A stretch of DNA of 64,000 nt from GJ-E10 sp035625725 (GCA_035625725.1 DASPPB010000044.1:14791-78790), one strand, 5' to 3'. Numbered from the stretch's first letter, positions 1-8,279 are shown. The notes: generated from the sequence alone by a model not told the origin. Numbers and translations: made by a program.

Positions 1-711
1 AGGCGTGCCCGCGAGAGCTGGCGGGGGTTTAGCGGTCGCGACGTGGAAGACTTGCTCTTTTGGGGCGTCTTCGGCGTCATTTTGGGAGGACGCCTGGGCT
101 ACGTGCTTTTTTACCGCCCCGGCTACTACTTCGAGCACCCGCTAGAAATCCCGATGCTCTGGAAGGGGGGCATGGCCTCGCACGGCGGCATCGTGGGCGT
201 GCTGATCGTGCTGGGACTGTTTGCGCACTTGCGCCACAAATCGTTTTTGCAATTGGCCGACTTCGTGGTGCCGCTCATTCCGCTCGGGCTGGCCGCGGGG
301 CGCATGGGAAATTTCATCAACGGCGAGCTCTGGGGACGTCCGGCGGATCCGAACGTCTGGCCCTGGGCCATGGTCTTTCCGCAGGCCCACGACGGCATAC
401 CGCGACACCCGTCGCAGCTCTACCAATTCGCCCTCGAGGGCCTTTTGCTGTTCGCCTTTCTGTGGTGGTTTTCGCGCAAGAAGCGCGCGCCCGGCATTGT
501 GGGCTGCGCCTTTCTGATCGGCTACGGGCTGTTGCGCATCATCGCCGAGTTCGGGCGCGAGCCCGACGATTTTCTCGGACTGCTCGCATGGCGCCTCTCC
601 CTGGGCCAGTGGCTCTCGATCCCGATGGTGCTCGCGGGCCTGGTGCTGCTGCCCGTGCTGCTGCGCCGCGCCCGCACTACCAGCGGGCCGGCAGCCGGCG
701 CAGAATCGTGA
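1..711 (+). CDS. lgt: Prolipoprotein diacylglyceryl transferase (5' end outside window)
   Basis: Lgt transfers a diacylglyceryl group from phosphatidylglycerol to the lipobox cysteine of prolipoproteins in the inner membrane, the first step of lipoprotein maturation. The reading frame is open from base 1 and already aligns with the family (RRARESWRGF before VEDLLFWG), so the real start lies upstream and a GTG at 43 is internal. The Lgt signature GRMGNFINGELWGRP is present, as is the SHGGIVG segment that holds the essential histidine. At least five hydrophobic membrane segments follow. Its last 35 bases overlap the 3' end of the convergent crp-like gene. Identity is secure; only the missing N-terminus is unknown. 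Confidence 0.95.
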   Translation, partial: RRARESWRGFSGRDVEDLLFWGVFGVILGGRLGYVLFYRPGYYFEHPLEIPMLWKGGMASHGGIVGVLIVLGLFAHLRHKSFLQLADFVVPLIPLGLAAGRMGNFINGELWGRPADPNVWPWAMVFPQAHDGIPRHPSQLYQFALEGLLLFAFLWWFSRKKRAPGIVGCAFLIGYGLLRIIAEFGREPDDFLGLLAWRLSLGQWLSIPMVLAGLVLLPVLLRRARTTSGPAAGAES

Positions 712-1390
712 TGCGCCGGTCGCGCACCGCGATGTAGCCGCCCAGACGCAGCTGCTTGAGGACGCGGCTGATCATGTCGCGCGAGGCCCCGACGCGGTTG
801 GCGATGTCTTGCTGCCGTAGCGGCTCGCGCGACCAAAGCGCGCCATCCAAGGCAACGTACTCGAGGCGCGCGAGCAAGGCGGCCACGCGGCCGTAGACAT
901 TCGTGAGCGCCAGGCTCTTTACAACGTCGGTGGTGCTGCGAATGCGCCTGGCGGCCGTGGCAAACAGCTGCAACGCGATTTCCGGATCCGCACGGATGGC
1001 TCGGTGCAAGGTTTTGCGCGTGAGGACGCAGCAAACCGTGGATTCGAGCGCGCGCACCGAGGCGCAGCGCCTCTGGCCCGCGAGCGCCATTTCTCCGACG
1101 ACCTGGGAGGACGCGTACTGGCCGAGAATCATCTCGCGGCCTTCGCCGTCGGCCACGTACACGGCGGCCACGCCGTCCAAAATCACGAACACATCGCCGG
1201 AGGCTTCGCCTTCGCGGATGAGAAGGCTGTCTTTGGGAAAGCGGCGGACCCTGCCCAGCGCGGCGAGTTTGCGCGCCAGCGGATCGGCAAGCGCGCGAAT
1301 TGCGGGCTCCCATGCACCCTTGCCGCGCCGCGGCGACCGCGCGCGGGAGCGCTTGCTCTGATCGGTCTGTGCCGCTGGTGCGGTGCGCAT
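677..1390 (-). CDS. CRP/FNR-family regulator, probably cAMP-responsive
   Basis: This 237-residue protein has a cyclic-nucleotide-binding domain (about 45-150) and a C-terminal winged helix (helix-turn-helix about 193-214). Against E. coli CRP most cAMP contacts are kept: G99-E100 match G71-E72, R108 matches R82, and T153-T154 match T127-S128; S83 is C109. The recognition helix keeps the two arginines of CRP (R204, R209), with Asp205 for Glu181. A CRP-like binding site is therefore plausible. No Fe-S cysteine cluster of FNR type is seen. It is divergent from a cyclase gene, with 183 bp between them, which suggests a cAMP circuit. The N-terminal 25 residues are basic and unlike CRP. Its targets are unknown. 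Confidence 0.85.
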   Translation of the reverse strand: MRTAPAAQTDQSKRSRARSPRRGKGAWEPAIRALADPLARKLAALGRVRRFPKDSLLIREGEASGDVFVILDGVAAVYVADGEGREMILGQYASSQVVGEMALAGQRRCASVRALESTVCCVLTRKTLHRAIRADPEIALQLFATAARRIRSTTDVVKSLALTNVYGRVAALLARLEYVALDGALWSREPLRQQDIANRVGASRDMISRVLKQLRLGGYIAVRDRRITILRRLPARW

Positions 1391-1573
1391 CGTTGGACTC
1401 CGGGCGTTGGCAATTCACATTACCGCGAGGCTGCGGGTGCTGACAAGCGCCACGCCGGTGCGACAATTCCCCGGACGCTTTTCACGCGGGGACGCGCAAT
1501 GATGCAGGCAAGCGGTGCGACACCAAAGCCCTAGGGCCCATGGCCGCGCGCGCAGCACGCCGGGGACCGCGCA

Positions 1574-3484
1574 ATGAGCAGCGCGGGGCGCGGTCTGCTG
1601 GCGGCCGTCGCCGGTCTGGCGCTGGCGCTTGGCGTTGGCGAGACGCTAAGCGTCATCGAGCGCGCTGACGAGAATCTGTTTGACGCGCAGGTCAATATCG
1701 TGCGCGCCATGCGCGATCCGCAAGGCGCCGGATCCGTTGTGCAGCAGGTGGTTGTCGTCGGCATCGACGAGTCGAGCCTGGCCCAGCAAGGCGTGCCCAT
1801 GGGACTGCTGCACGCCGCCCTGGGCCGGGCTCTGCAAGCGATTGCGGGCGCTGGCCCGCGGGCAATCGGCCTGGACCTCGCCTTACCCGAGCGCTCGTTC
1901 GATCACCTGGTGGCCGGCCTGGATAGCGAGCTCATGCGCGGATTGGTGGCCGCGCGCGCCGCGGGCGGCGCCGTGCTCGCACTCGATGTCGATGCGGCGG
2001 GGCAGCTGCGCATTCCGCCCGCGCCTCTGCTGGCCGCCGCAGGCGGCGCTCAGGCCTTTGGGCTTGCGCTGTTTCCGGTCGATTGCGATGGTGTGGTACG
2101 CCGCTTCGATCCGGACCCGGCCGCTACCGCGCAACGCTACGGCACGGCGTGCCTGGCGCGCGACAAGGGCCTGCTCGGCTTTGCGCGCGCGCACCAGCGG
2201 CAAGACGGCAGCGCAGCGCCCGCGCCTTTGGCATTGCCCACGTTTGCCGCGCGTGTTGCAAGCCGCTTGGGACGCGAGCACGAGCTGCGGCAAGCCGGCT
2301 GGATCGATTTCACGCGCGGCGGGGCCTTCTCCTACGTCCCCTTGTCCGAGGTGCTCTCTTTGCACGATCGCGGCCAGGGAGCCGCGCTGCGCCGTCTCTT
2401 TGGCGGACAGATCGTGCTGTTGGGCTCGGTGCTTGCCTACGTCGATCGCCTGCAGCTGCCCGTTGCGCTTTGCGCCTGGGAGTCCGCGGGAACTGCGCAG
2501 CCCGGCGTGATTCTGACCGCGCAGCTGCTGCGCAATGTCGCAAGCGCCGGTTTGCTGCGCCCGGCGCCTGTACCGGTTGCGTGGGCGCTGCTGGGCGCCA
2601 TGGTCGCACTGGCGTGGATCCCCGGTCCCTGGCTGCGCTGGTGCGCGCTCCTCGCTGCGCTGCTGGGTGCATTTGCGTCGGCCGCGGCGCTGCTCGCCAG
2701 CGGTTGGGTGGTGGAGCCCGCGCAGGGCATGCTCGCCGGGGCGGCGGCGGTGATTGCGCGCAGCACGCTTGATTTGGCCTCTTGGCGCCGCGAACGCGAG
2801 CGGCTGCGCCGCGCATTGGGCGGCTACCTCAGCCCGCATCTGCTCACGGCGCTGCTCGCCGGTGAGGTCGATACGCGCGGCACGCGCCGCGCGATCGCCC
2901 TGCTTTTCGCCGATTTGCGCAATTTCACGTCGTGGTCCGAAACGGTCGACCCCGAGCTCGTAGGCGATACGCTCAGTCGCTACTACGGAAGCATTACGCC
3001 GGTGCTCCACGCGCACGGCGGGACGATCGATAACTTTCGGGGCGACGGCGTCATGGTGATGTTTGGCGCGCCGCACGCCCAGTCCGAGGCGTGCGATCAG
3101 GCGTTTGCAGCTGCGCGCCAGATCTTCGCGGCCGTGGAAGAGCTCAACCGCGGCGAGCTCCTTGCTCGGGGCGTCGGTGCACTGCAGATCTCGGTGGGTT
3201 TGGCCTTTGGCGAGGTCGTCGTTGGCGACGTGGGCAGCAGCGAGCGCAAGGATTACACGGCGCTGGGCGATGCCGTCAACGTGGCCGCGCGCTTGCAGGA
3301 CCTGGCCAAGACGCTGGGCGTCGCTGTGCTCATGACGCAGGCCTTTGCGCAGCGCTTGTCGCAGCCGCACGGTGCGCTGCAGGAGCTGGGTCTGCAGCCC
3401 CTCAAAGGCCACTCACCGGTGGCCGTGTGCGGATGGTTGCCGCCGCAGCTAGCAAGCGTTTCGGCGCCGCAGCCAGGGTCGTAG
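1574..3484 (+). CDS. CHASE2-domain class III adenylate/guanylate cyclase
   Basis: This is a membrane sensor cyclase. It has an N-terminal transmembrane segment (about 8-25), an extracytoplasmic CHASE2 sensor (about 40-325), three closely spaced membrane segments (about 330-395) and a cytoplasmic class III catalytic domain (about 435-610). Metal-binding aspartates D447 (LFADLRNFT) and D491 (FRGDG) are present. The Asn and Arg that stabilise the transition state are in GDAVNVAARL. The position that normally holds the adenine-specifying Lys is N487 (DNFRGDG), while the second specificity site is the common Thr of DYT. ATG 1574 follows a GGGGA ribosome site at 1562-1566. The cAMP product is inferred from the neighbouring CRP; cGMP is not excluded. 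Confidence 0.88.
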   Translation: MSSAGRGLLAAVAGLALALGVGETLSVIERADENLFDAQVNIVRAMRDPQGAGSVVQQVVVVGIDESSLAQQGVPMGLLHAALGRALQAIAGAGPRAIGLDLALPERSFDHLVAGLDSELMRGLVAARAAGGAVLALDVDAAGQLRIPPAPLLAAAGGAQAFGLALFPVDCDGVVRRFDPDPAATAQRYGTACLARDKGLLGFARAHQRQDGSAAPAPLALPTFAARVASRLGREHELRQAGWIDFTRGGAFSYVPLSEVLSLHDRGQGAALRRLFGGQIVLLGSVLAYVDRLQLPVALCAWESAGTAQPGVILTAQLLRNVASAGLLRPAPVPVAWALLGAMVALAWIPGPWLRWCALLAALLGAFASAAALLASGWVVEPAQGMLAGAAAVIARSTLDLASWRRERERLRRALGGYLSPHLLTALLAGEVDTRGTRRAIALLFADLRNFTSWSETVDPELVGDTLSRYYGSITPVLHAHGGTIDNFRGDGVMVMFGAPHAQSEACDQAFAAARQIFAAVEELNRGELLARGVGALQISVGLAFGEVVVGDVGSSERKDYTALGDAVNVAARLQDLAKTLGVAVLMTQAFAQRLSQPHGALQELGLQPLKGHSPVAVCGWLPPQLASVSAPQPGS

Positions 3485-3583
3485 GCGTTGCGATTACCGC
3501 ATTTGGGCCGTGGGGTCGGGTGGCTCGCACTTCCCGCCGCCGGCCATCGGCAATACGCTGTGGTTGGCGGGGGAGGGCGAAGG

Positions 3584-4525
3584 ATGGGAAAGGTCGCACT
3601 GCGGGCTGCTGGCCGTCGCGCGCTCGTGCTGGGCGTGCTCGCGCTGTCGCTTTGTCTGGGCAGGCTGTGCGCGGCGCAGGCGCCGCGCTCGACCGACGGG
3701 CCGCTTGCCGTGGTCACGGACATCGAGGGGCGCGTACGCGTGCTGCATGCCTCGCGCACTCGCGAGCTGCGGGTGCTCGATGTGCTCGAGCGCTCCGATG
3801 AGTTGCTGCTGTCGGGCGCGGCGCGCGCGGAAATCGCATTTTTTTCCGACTCGGTGCGAGTGTTTCAGCTCTCCGGGCCTGGCCGCTTTGTGCTGCGCGA
3901 CGATGCGATCGCGAGCCGCGACGGTGCGGCGGGCATTGCGGTACGAGATTTGGCGGCGCAGTGGCGCACGCTCCAGCTCCGTCCCGGGCGTGTTGCCCGC
4001 GCCAGCGTTGCGCTGCGCGGAGCCTCGGGCGGGGGACTCGAAGTGCTCTCGCCCGTGGGCGCGCAGCTCGACGCGGGGGCCTTGGACGCGCTGCGCTGGA
4101 AGTCGCCCTACGGACCCGATGCGGCGGCCTGGGAGTACGCGGTGCGGCTCATCGATCCGGAAGGCAGACTCGTCCTCGTGACGCGCACGCGCGAGACCGC
4201 CGTCGCTTTGTCGGCACAGCAGCCGTGGCTGCGCGAGCGGCCGTATTTGTGGACCGTCGAGGCTACGGCGGACGATGGCCGGCACGCGGACGTGGCAAGC
4301 GAGTTTGCCCTCGTCGATCGAGCCACGGAAGAACGCCTGCTCGCACTGTCCGGAATCGTCGAGCAGGCGCGCGCGCAGCGCACCGACGGCCGGGGCAGCG
4401 CCGAGGAGGTCTTGCTCGCCATCGCCCTCGATCAAGCCGGAGTGCGCAGCGAGGCCGATCGGCGCTGGCGGGCGCTGGCTGGGCAGCGGCCTGCCTTTGC
4501 CGCGTTTGTCGCTCAGGGCCCTTGA
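3584..4525 (+). CDS. Secreted FecR-like protein, partner of the CHASE2 cyclase
   Basis: ATG 3584 is chosen because it opens a clear signal peptide (hydrophobic core LVLGVLALSLCLG, probable cleavage after CAAQA) and has an AAGG site just upstream. An in-frame start 96 bases earlier would put a long Gly-rich tail before the signal peptide. The mature protein starts with a FecR-like beta-rich domain of about 100 residues (VVTDIEGRVRVLHASRTRELRVLDVLERSDELLLS). A less recognisable C-terminal part of 150 residues follows. It lies 99 bp after the cyclase gene in the same direction. FecR-domain proteins often accompany CHASE2 cyclases, so it may modulate the periplasmic sensor; that role is inferred. 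It is not the FecI-dependent sigma regulator, since no sigma factor gene is nearby. Confidence 0.6.
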   Translation: MGKVALRAAGRRALVLGVLALSLCLGRLCAAQAPRSTDGPLAVVTDIEGRVRVLHASRTRELRVLDVLERSDELLLSGAARAEIAFFSDSVRVFQLSGPGRFVLRDDAIASRDGAAGIAVRDLAAQWRTLQLRPGRVARASVALRGASGGGLEVLSPVGAQLDAGALDALRWKSPYGPDAAAWEYAVRLIDPEGRLVLVTRTRETAVALSAQQPWLRERPYLWTVEATADDGRHADVASEFALVDRATEERLLALSGIVEQARAQRTDGRGSAEEVLLAIALDQAGVRSEADRRWRALAGQRPAFAAFVAQGP

Positions 4526-4539
4526 GCGCGCACCACCCC

Positions 4540-5010
4540 CTAGGAGGCTGCGGTCCGCAAGCCCGCGGTGATGATGCGCCAGTGCTTGGCGCTCACCGGC
4601 GTAACTGACAGGCGGTTACCCCGTCGCAAAAGCAGCATGTCGGCGAGCGCCGCCTGCGCGCGCAGCTCCGCGATGCTCATCAGCCGGGTCTTGCGCAAGG
4701 CGTGCACGTCGACCGAGAACCAGCGCGGATTGCCTCGGTCGGAGCGAGGATCGTAGTACTTGCTTTGCGGGTCAAACTGCGTCGGGTCCGCGTAAGGCCC
4801 GCTGGCAACCTGCGCGATGCCCGCAATGCCCGGCTGTTCGCAGCTCGAGTGGTAGAAGAGCACGCCGTCGCCCACGCGCAACTGGTCGCGCAAAAAGTTG
4901 CGCGCCTGGTAGTTGCGCACGCCCGTCCAGGGAACCGTCGATCCGCGGGCCGCGAGGGCGGCGTCGATCGAGCATTCCGCCGGTTCGGATTTCATCAACC
5001 AGTAATGCAC
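4540..5010 (-). CDS. EVE-domain protein
   Basis: This small cytoplasmic protein of about 156 residues consists of a single EVE domain, a PUA-like fold thought to bind modified nucleic-acid bases. Typical features are the start HYWLMKSEP, then WTGVRNYQARNFLRD and GVLFYHSS. I place the start at GTG 5010 because an AGGAG ribosome site lies eight bases before it; a GTG nine bases upstream sits immediately after that site and is too close. The gene lies downstream of 6S RNA and zapA on the same strand. The exact cellular role of these proteins is not established. Confidence 0.88.
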   Translation of the reverse strand: MHYWLMKSEPAECSIDAALAARGSTVPWTGVRNYQARNFLRDQLRVGDGVLFYHSSCEQPGIAGIAQVASGPYADPTQFDPQSKYYDPRSDRGNPRWFSVDVHALRKTRLMSIAELRAQAALADMLLLRRGNRLSVTPVSAKHWRIITAGLRTAAS

Positions 5011-5045
5011 CGCCGCCACTCCTGGCCGCTGGCTCGCTACTTGAA

Positions 5046-5227
5046 GAGATCCCCGCGCATGCCGCCCGACCTGGTGTCCTGAACCGAGGGTTCAGGGTGG
5101 TCGCCGTCCGCGTCGTTTAGGTTCAGCAAACGCGTGCCGATCACACCACGACGCGAGCCCGACAACCTAGCGCACAGCGCATTGGTTCAAGGAACAAAAA
5201 GGCCTATGCGCGAACACCGCAGGGACG
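5046..5227 (-). ncRNA. ssrS: 6S RNA
   Basis: 6S RNA mimics an open promoter and sequesters sigma-70 RNA polymerase in stationary phase. Reading the minus strand, a 5' segment CCCTGCGGTGTTCGCG (from 5224) pairs with a 3' segment CGCGGGG (5051-5057), forming the closing stem of a molecule of about 180 nt, the usual length. Inside are the conserved CCTTGAACC block (about 5189-5197) and a GAACC/GGTTC hairpin arm (about 5077-5094). It directly follows zapA on the same strand, the classic ssrS position. The ends are approximate. I did not compute a covariance score; the call rests on these motifs and the synteny. Confidence 0.85.
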
Positions 5228-5286
5228 GGCCATTTTAGCGCTCCGCGGTGGCCGCGGTCCGCGCCGGCAAGGCGAAAATAGGGGAC

Positions 5287-5586
5287 CTAAAAGAGCTTTT
5301 CTTGGGGCGCAAGAATCTCGTCGGCCAGTGCGGTGAGATCGCGCAAACGCCGGCGCACGTCCGCAATGGCGGCGCCGTCCGTTCCCTTGGCGCCGAAGAG
5401 TTCCTGCGCGATCTGCAGCGCCGCCATGACAGCGATGCGGTCGGCGCCCAGCACTTTGCCGCCATCGCGGATCGCGGCCATCCTCTGATCGACGTAATGC
5501 GCGCACGCAAGCAATTCGTTGCGCTCCTCGGGCCGGCACGCCACGCGGTACTCGCGGCCCATGATGCTCAGGGTGATCTGCTCCAT
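5287..5586 (-). CDS. zapA: Cell division protein ZapA
   Basis: ZapA binds FtsZ and bundles protofilaments at the Z ring. The product is 99 residues when started at ATG 5586 (MEQITLSIMGREYRVACRPEE), which matches the family N-terminus; the open frame continues 14 codons upstream without family similarity. The N-terminal globular FtsZ-binding part (1-55) is followed by a helix that forms the coiled coil of the tetramer (VRRRLRDLTALADEI). The zapB-like gene lies upstream and 6S RNA downstream, the standard proteobacterial arrangement. Confidence 0.93.
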   Translation of the reverse strand: MEQITLSIMGREYRVACRPEERNELLACAHYVDQRMAAIRDGGKVLGADRIAVMAALQIAQELFGAKGTDGAAIADVRRRLRDLTALADEILAPQEKLF

Positions 5587-5670
5587 CGCGTGCAAGCTCC
5601 GGGTCAGGCAGGGGCCCGCTTGGGCCACGCGACACGCGCGCGCGCCCGTAGCGATCCGGTTACTTCGGCC

Positions 5671-5886
5671 TCACGCTGCATCGGATTGTCGCATCTCGCG
5701 CGGCAGCCGCTCGATCAGGTCATCGAGGCGACGCGTTGCACTCGCAATGCGCTCGTTGAGCTCGGAAAGCTCGGACTGGGAGGTGGCGAGCTGTGTACGC
5801 AACTGGTGGTTTTCCTCGCGCAGCTGGCGCACGTGCGCGATCAAGTCTTGCATGCGCGAGGCCAACGCGTCCAATTGATCCAGCAT
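5671..5886 (-). CDS. ZapB-like / TIGR02449 coiled-coil division protein
   Basis: This is a short protein of 71 residues from ATG 5886 (MLDQLDALASRMQDLIAHV), almost entirely one predicted coiled coil (heptad-rich REENHQLRTQLATSQSELSELNERI). Small proteins of this type precede zapA in many proteobacteria and are thought to act at the division septum like ZapB. The open frame extends upstream, but the extra residues overlap the divergent riboswitch region and lack coiled-coil character, so the internal Met is preferred. Its role is inferred from length, coiled coil and position. Confidence 0.75.
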   Translation of the reverse strand: MLDQLDALASRMQDLIAHVRQLREENHQLRTQLATSQSELSELNERIASATRRLDDLIERLPREMRQSDAA

Positions 5887-5919
5887 GCGCGGATGGTAGC
5901 ACCGTGGCGCCGCTGGTAC

Positions 5920-6140
5920 ACTCTCGGTGCCTTCGGTTCCGTCCGGCCGCAAAACAACCCGGCCGACGGTGAAACGGGAAACAGCGGCGTGCCTTTACGC
6001 CAAACTGTGCTGCCCCCGCAACGGTACGAGAGCGTCGCCGGCGATTCGTCGGTGTAGTCCTGATCAAGATGCCACTGTGATGCCGCCCGGCGTCGCGGGA
6101 AGGCGATCGGGAAGCTCTCAGCCCGGAGACCGGCCGAAGC
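5920..6140 (+). promoter_or_regulatory. Cobalamin riboswitch (btuB leader)
   Basis: This leader has the core motifs of the adenosylcobalamin aptamer in order: GGTGAAACGGGAA (5968-5980), TGCCCCCGCAACGG (6011-6024), GCCACTG (6071-6077), GGGAAGGCG (6097-6105) and CAGCCCGGAGACCGGCC (6119-6135). It is 150 bp upstream of btuB on the same strand. When cobalamin is bound, these elements normally repress the downstream uptake genes. The remainder of the 408-bp gap between the zapB-like gene and btuB holds the probable expression platform (see 6146-6173) and the btuB ribosome site. Confidence 0.95.
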
Positions 6141-6145
6141 GGGTA

Positions 6146-6173
6146 CACCGGTGCAGGCGCGCCTGCGCCGGTG
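6146..6173 (+). promoter_or_regulatory. Strong hairpin, likely riboswitch expression platform
   Basis: Thirteen bases (6146-6158) pair with 6161-6173 with only one G-T wobble, around a tiny GC-rich loop. The hairpin begins ten bases after the aptamer. No T-run follows, so it is not a textbook intrinsic terminator. It could instead mask or expose downstream sequence, or be a Rho- or translation-linked switch. The pairing is visible; the function is inferred. Confidence 0.5.
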
Positions 6174-6294
6174 CAGTGGTCATGCGTTCGCCGCGGGGTG
6201 ATGGCGAGTGGCCGCGCGCTGCTGCGCGGATCGCCCGGCTGCTTTGCGCTGCGAGCGTTCCGCGCCGGCGGTGGGCCGGAAGGGATTGTCACGT

Positions 6295-8265
6295 ATGCAT
6301 GCTCCAGGAGATTCGCGCGCGCACCGACTCGCGCCTCGCGCGCGCGGCTGCCTGCACATCGGCATTGCCGCGTTCGCCGCGTTCGGGGGTCCGCTCGCGC
6401 GCGCGCAAGAAGACGCGAGCGCCGCGCCGATCGTAGTGACCGCCTCGCGCGTGGACCAACCGGCTGCCGACGCCCTGCCGGCGCTCACGGTGATCACACG
6501 CGAGGACATCGAAGCGACCCAATCGCGTGACGTCGTCGAGCTGCTCGGACGCCAGGTCGGGCTGGAGTTTGCCCGCAGCGGCGGGCAGGGCGCGCAGACT
6601 TCGCTTTTCGTGCGCGGCACCAACTCCAACCAGGTCCTGGTGCTGATCGATGGCGTGCGCATGAACAGCGTTTTGGCCGGCGCTGCCAACCTCGGCGGAA
6701 TCCCCACCGACATGATCGAGCGCATCGAGATCGTGCGCGGCAACCTCTCGAGCCTGTACGGATCCGAGGCCATCGGCGGCGTGGTGCAGATTTTCACGCG
6801 CGCCAGCACGCAGCCCGGCGCCCAGGCGCTCGTCGAGGCCGGCCAGGGCCACACCCGCGATGCGAGTGCCACCGTCACGACAGCGTTCGCTCAAGGACTG
6901 CTCAGCATGACGGCGGCATACCGCTCGCAAGATGCGATCAGTGCAATCAACCTGGCGCAGGTTCCCTACATCAATTCGTCGGATGACGGCAACTGGAACC
7001 GCAGCGGAACCTTGCACCTCGATCAGCACGGCAGCTGGGGGGAGCTCCTCGCCTGGGCTTGGGGAAGCCGCAACGACACCGATTGGGACGACCCGTTTAA
7101 TTCGTTCGGGACAACCCCCGCGGAGGCGCTGGCGCTGGCCAGTTTGTCGACCCAGGTCGAGCACCGCTCGCAGTACGGCTTCGGTGCTTCGCTCGCCCAC
7201 CGCTTTGGCGCCTCCAAGTTGAGTGTGAGCGTCTCGGAGAGCGACGATAACTCGGTCAACGTCTCCAACGTTCCGAACAACGATGCCAATAACGATTATC
7301 CCTTCTCCGACAACGACAACAATCAGTTCTACAGCCGCAATCGCCTCGTGACCTTGCAAGACATAACGACACTTGCTCCCGGAATCGATCTGACCCTGGG
7401 ATGGGAGCACCTCATCCAAAACGGCGCCTCCAACGCCTACGATCCCTCGGGCCTTGATATCGTCACGACGGGTTTCTCGCGCATGGTCAACTCGCTTTGG
7501 GCGGGCACCATCGGGCGCTGGGGCACGCAGCAGTGGCAGATCAACGTGCGCAACGACCAATACAGCGACTTTGGCAGCGCGACAACCGGGTTGATCGGCT
7601 ATGGCTGGTCGATTACTCCGTCGTGGAAGTTCACGGCGCAGGCCTCGACGGCTTTTCGCGCACCCAGCTTCAACGATTTGTATTACCCCATCAGCGGCAA
7701 TCCTTCACTGCAGCCGGAGCACGCGCACAGCGAGGAAGTGGGTCTGCGCTGGAATCGGGGTGCGGCCAGCGCCAGCGTGGCCGTGTATCGCAACCGGGTT
7801 TCGGATTTAATCGAGGTAGGCCCGCCGCCGACCTATCAGTCGATCAACATCGGCAACGCCTCCATGGACGGCAGCGAGTGGCAGGCCGCGGGGACCATCG
7901 GTGCATTTCGGCTGGGCACCAGCCTGAGCCTGGACCGGCCGCGCGACCTCGACACGGGTCAGCCTCTGTTGCGACGCGCGAGCTACACCGTGCGCCTGTC
8001 GGGCGACTTCACAAAAGGCCCTTGGAACGCGGGGGCCGAATGGCAGCGGACCGGGGCGCGCAATGACATCGAGATCCTCGCGCCCTTCGGGATCACCCAA
8101 TTGGCTCCGTACGATCTTGCCCGGCTCACGCTTGCGTACCGGATCAACGCCCACGTGCAGCTGCATCTGCGCGTGGAAAACGTCTTTAACGCGAGCTATG
8201 AGCTCATCGACGGCTATAACACGTTGCCGCGACTGATCATCGCGGGCATCGAAGGCAGAATCTGA
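6295..8265 (+). CDS. btuB: TonB-dependent vitamin B12 receptor
   Basis: BtuB takes up cobalamin across the outer membrane using TonB energy. ATG 6295 gives a signal peptide ending ARA-QED (cut about residue 37), with GGAAGG upstream. A TonB box (IVVTA, 46-50) comes next, then a plug domain (ITREDIEATQSRDVVELL, LVLIDGVRMNS, RIEIVRGNLSSLYGSEAIGG). A 22-strand-type barrel follows, with acidic Asp/Asn-rich loops that fit calcium and cobalamin binding (about 315-345). The riboswitch in its leader supports the substrate. One oddity: the last residue is Ile, not the usual aromatic residue that marks outer-membrane barrels for BAM. The downstream btuCD genes appear to be co-transcribed. Confidence 0.92.
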   Translation: MHAPGDSRAHRLAPRARGCLHIGIAAFAAFGGPLARAQEDASAAPIVVTASRVDQPAADALPALTVITREDIEATQSRDVVELLGRQVGLEFARSGGQGAQTSLFVRGTNSNQVLVLIDGVRMNSVLAGAANLGGIPTDMIERIEIVRGNLSSLYGSEAIGGVVQIFTRASTQPGAQALVEAGQGHTRDASATVTTAFAQGLLSMTAAYRSQDAISAINLAQVPYINSSDDGNWNRSGTLHLDQHGSWGELLAWAWGSRNDTDWDDPFNSFGTTPAEALALASLSTQVEHRSQYGFGASLAHRFGASKLSVSVSESDDNSVNVSNVPNNDANNDYPFSDNDNNQFYSRNRLVTLQDITTLAPGIDLTLGWEHLIQNGASNAYDPSGLDIVTTGFSRMVNSLWAGTIGRWGTQQWQINVRNDQYSDFGSATTGLIGYGWSITPSWKFTAQASTAFRAPSFNDLYYPISGNPSLQPEHAHSEEVGLRWNRGAASASVAVYRNRVSDLIEVGPPPTYQSINIGNASMDGSEWQAAGTIGAFRLGTSLSLDRPRDLDTGQPLLRRASYTVRLSGDFTKGPWNAGAEWQRTGARNDIEILAPFGITQLAPYDLARLTLAYRINAHVQLHLRVENVFNASYELIDGYNTLPRLIIAGIEGRI

Positions 8266-8279
8266 GCGCGGAGGAGTGC

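Noticed and set aside
1391..1573. CRP-type site (TGTGA-N6-TCACA) between the regulator and the cyclase
   Set aside because: Only a TCACA half-site is present near 1416; the partner half does not match.
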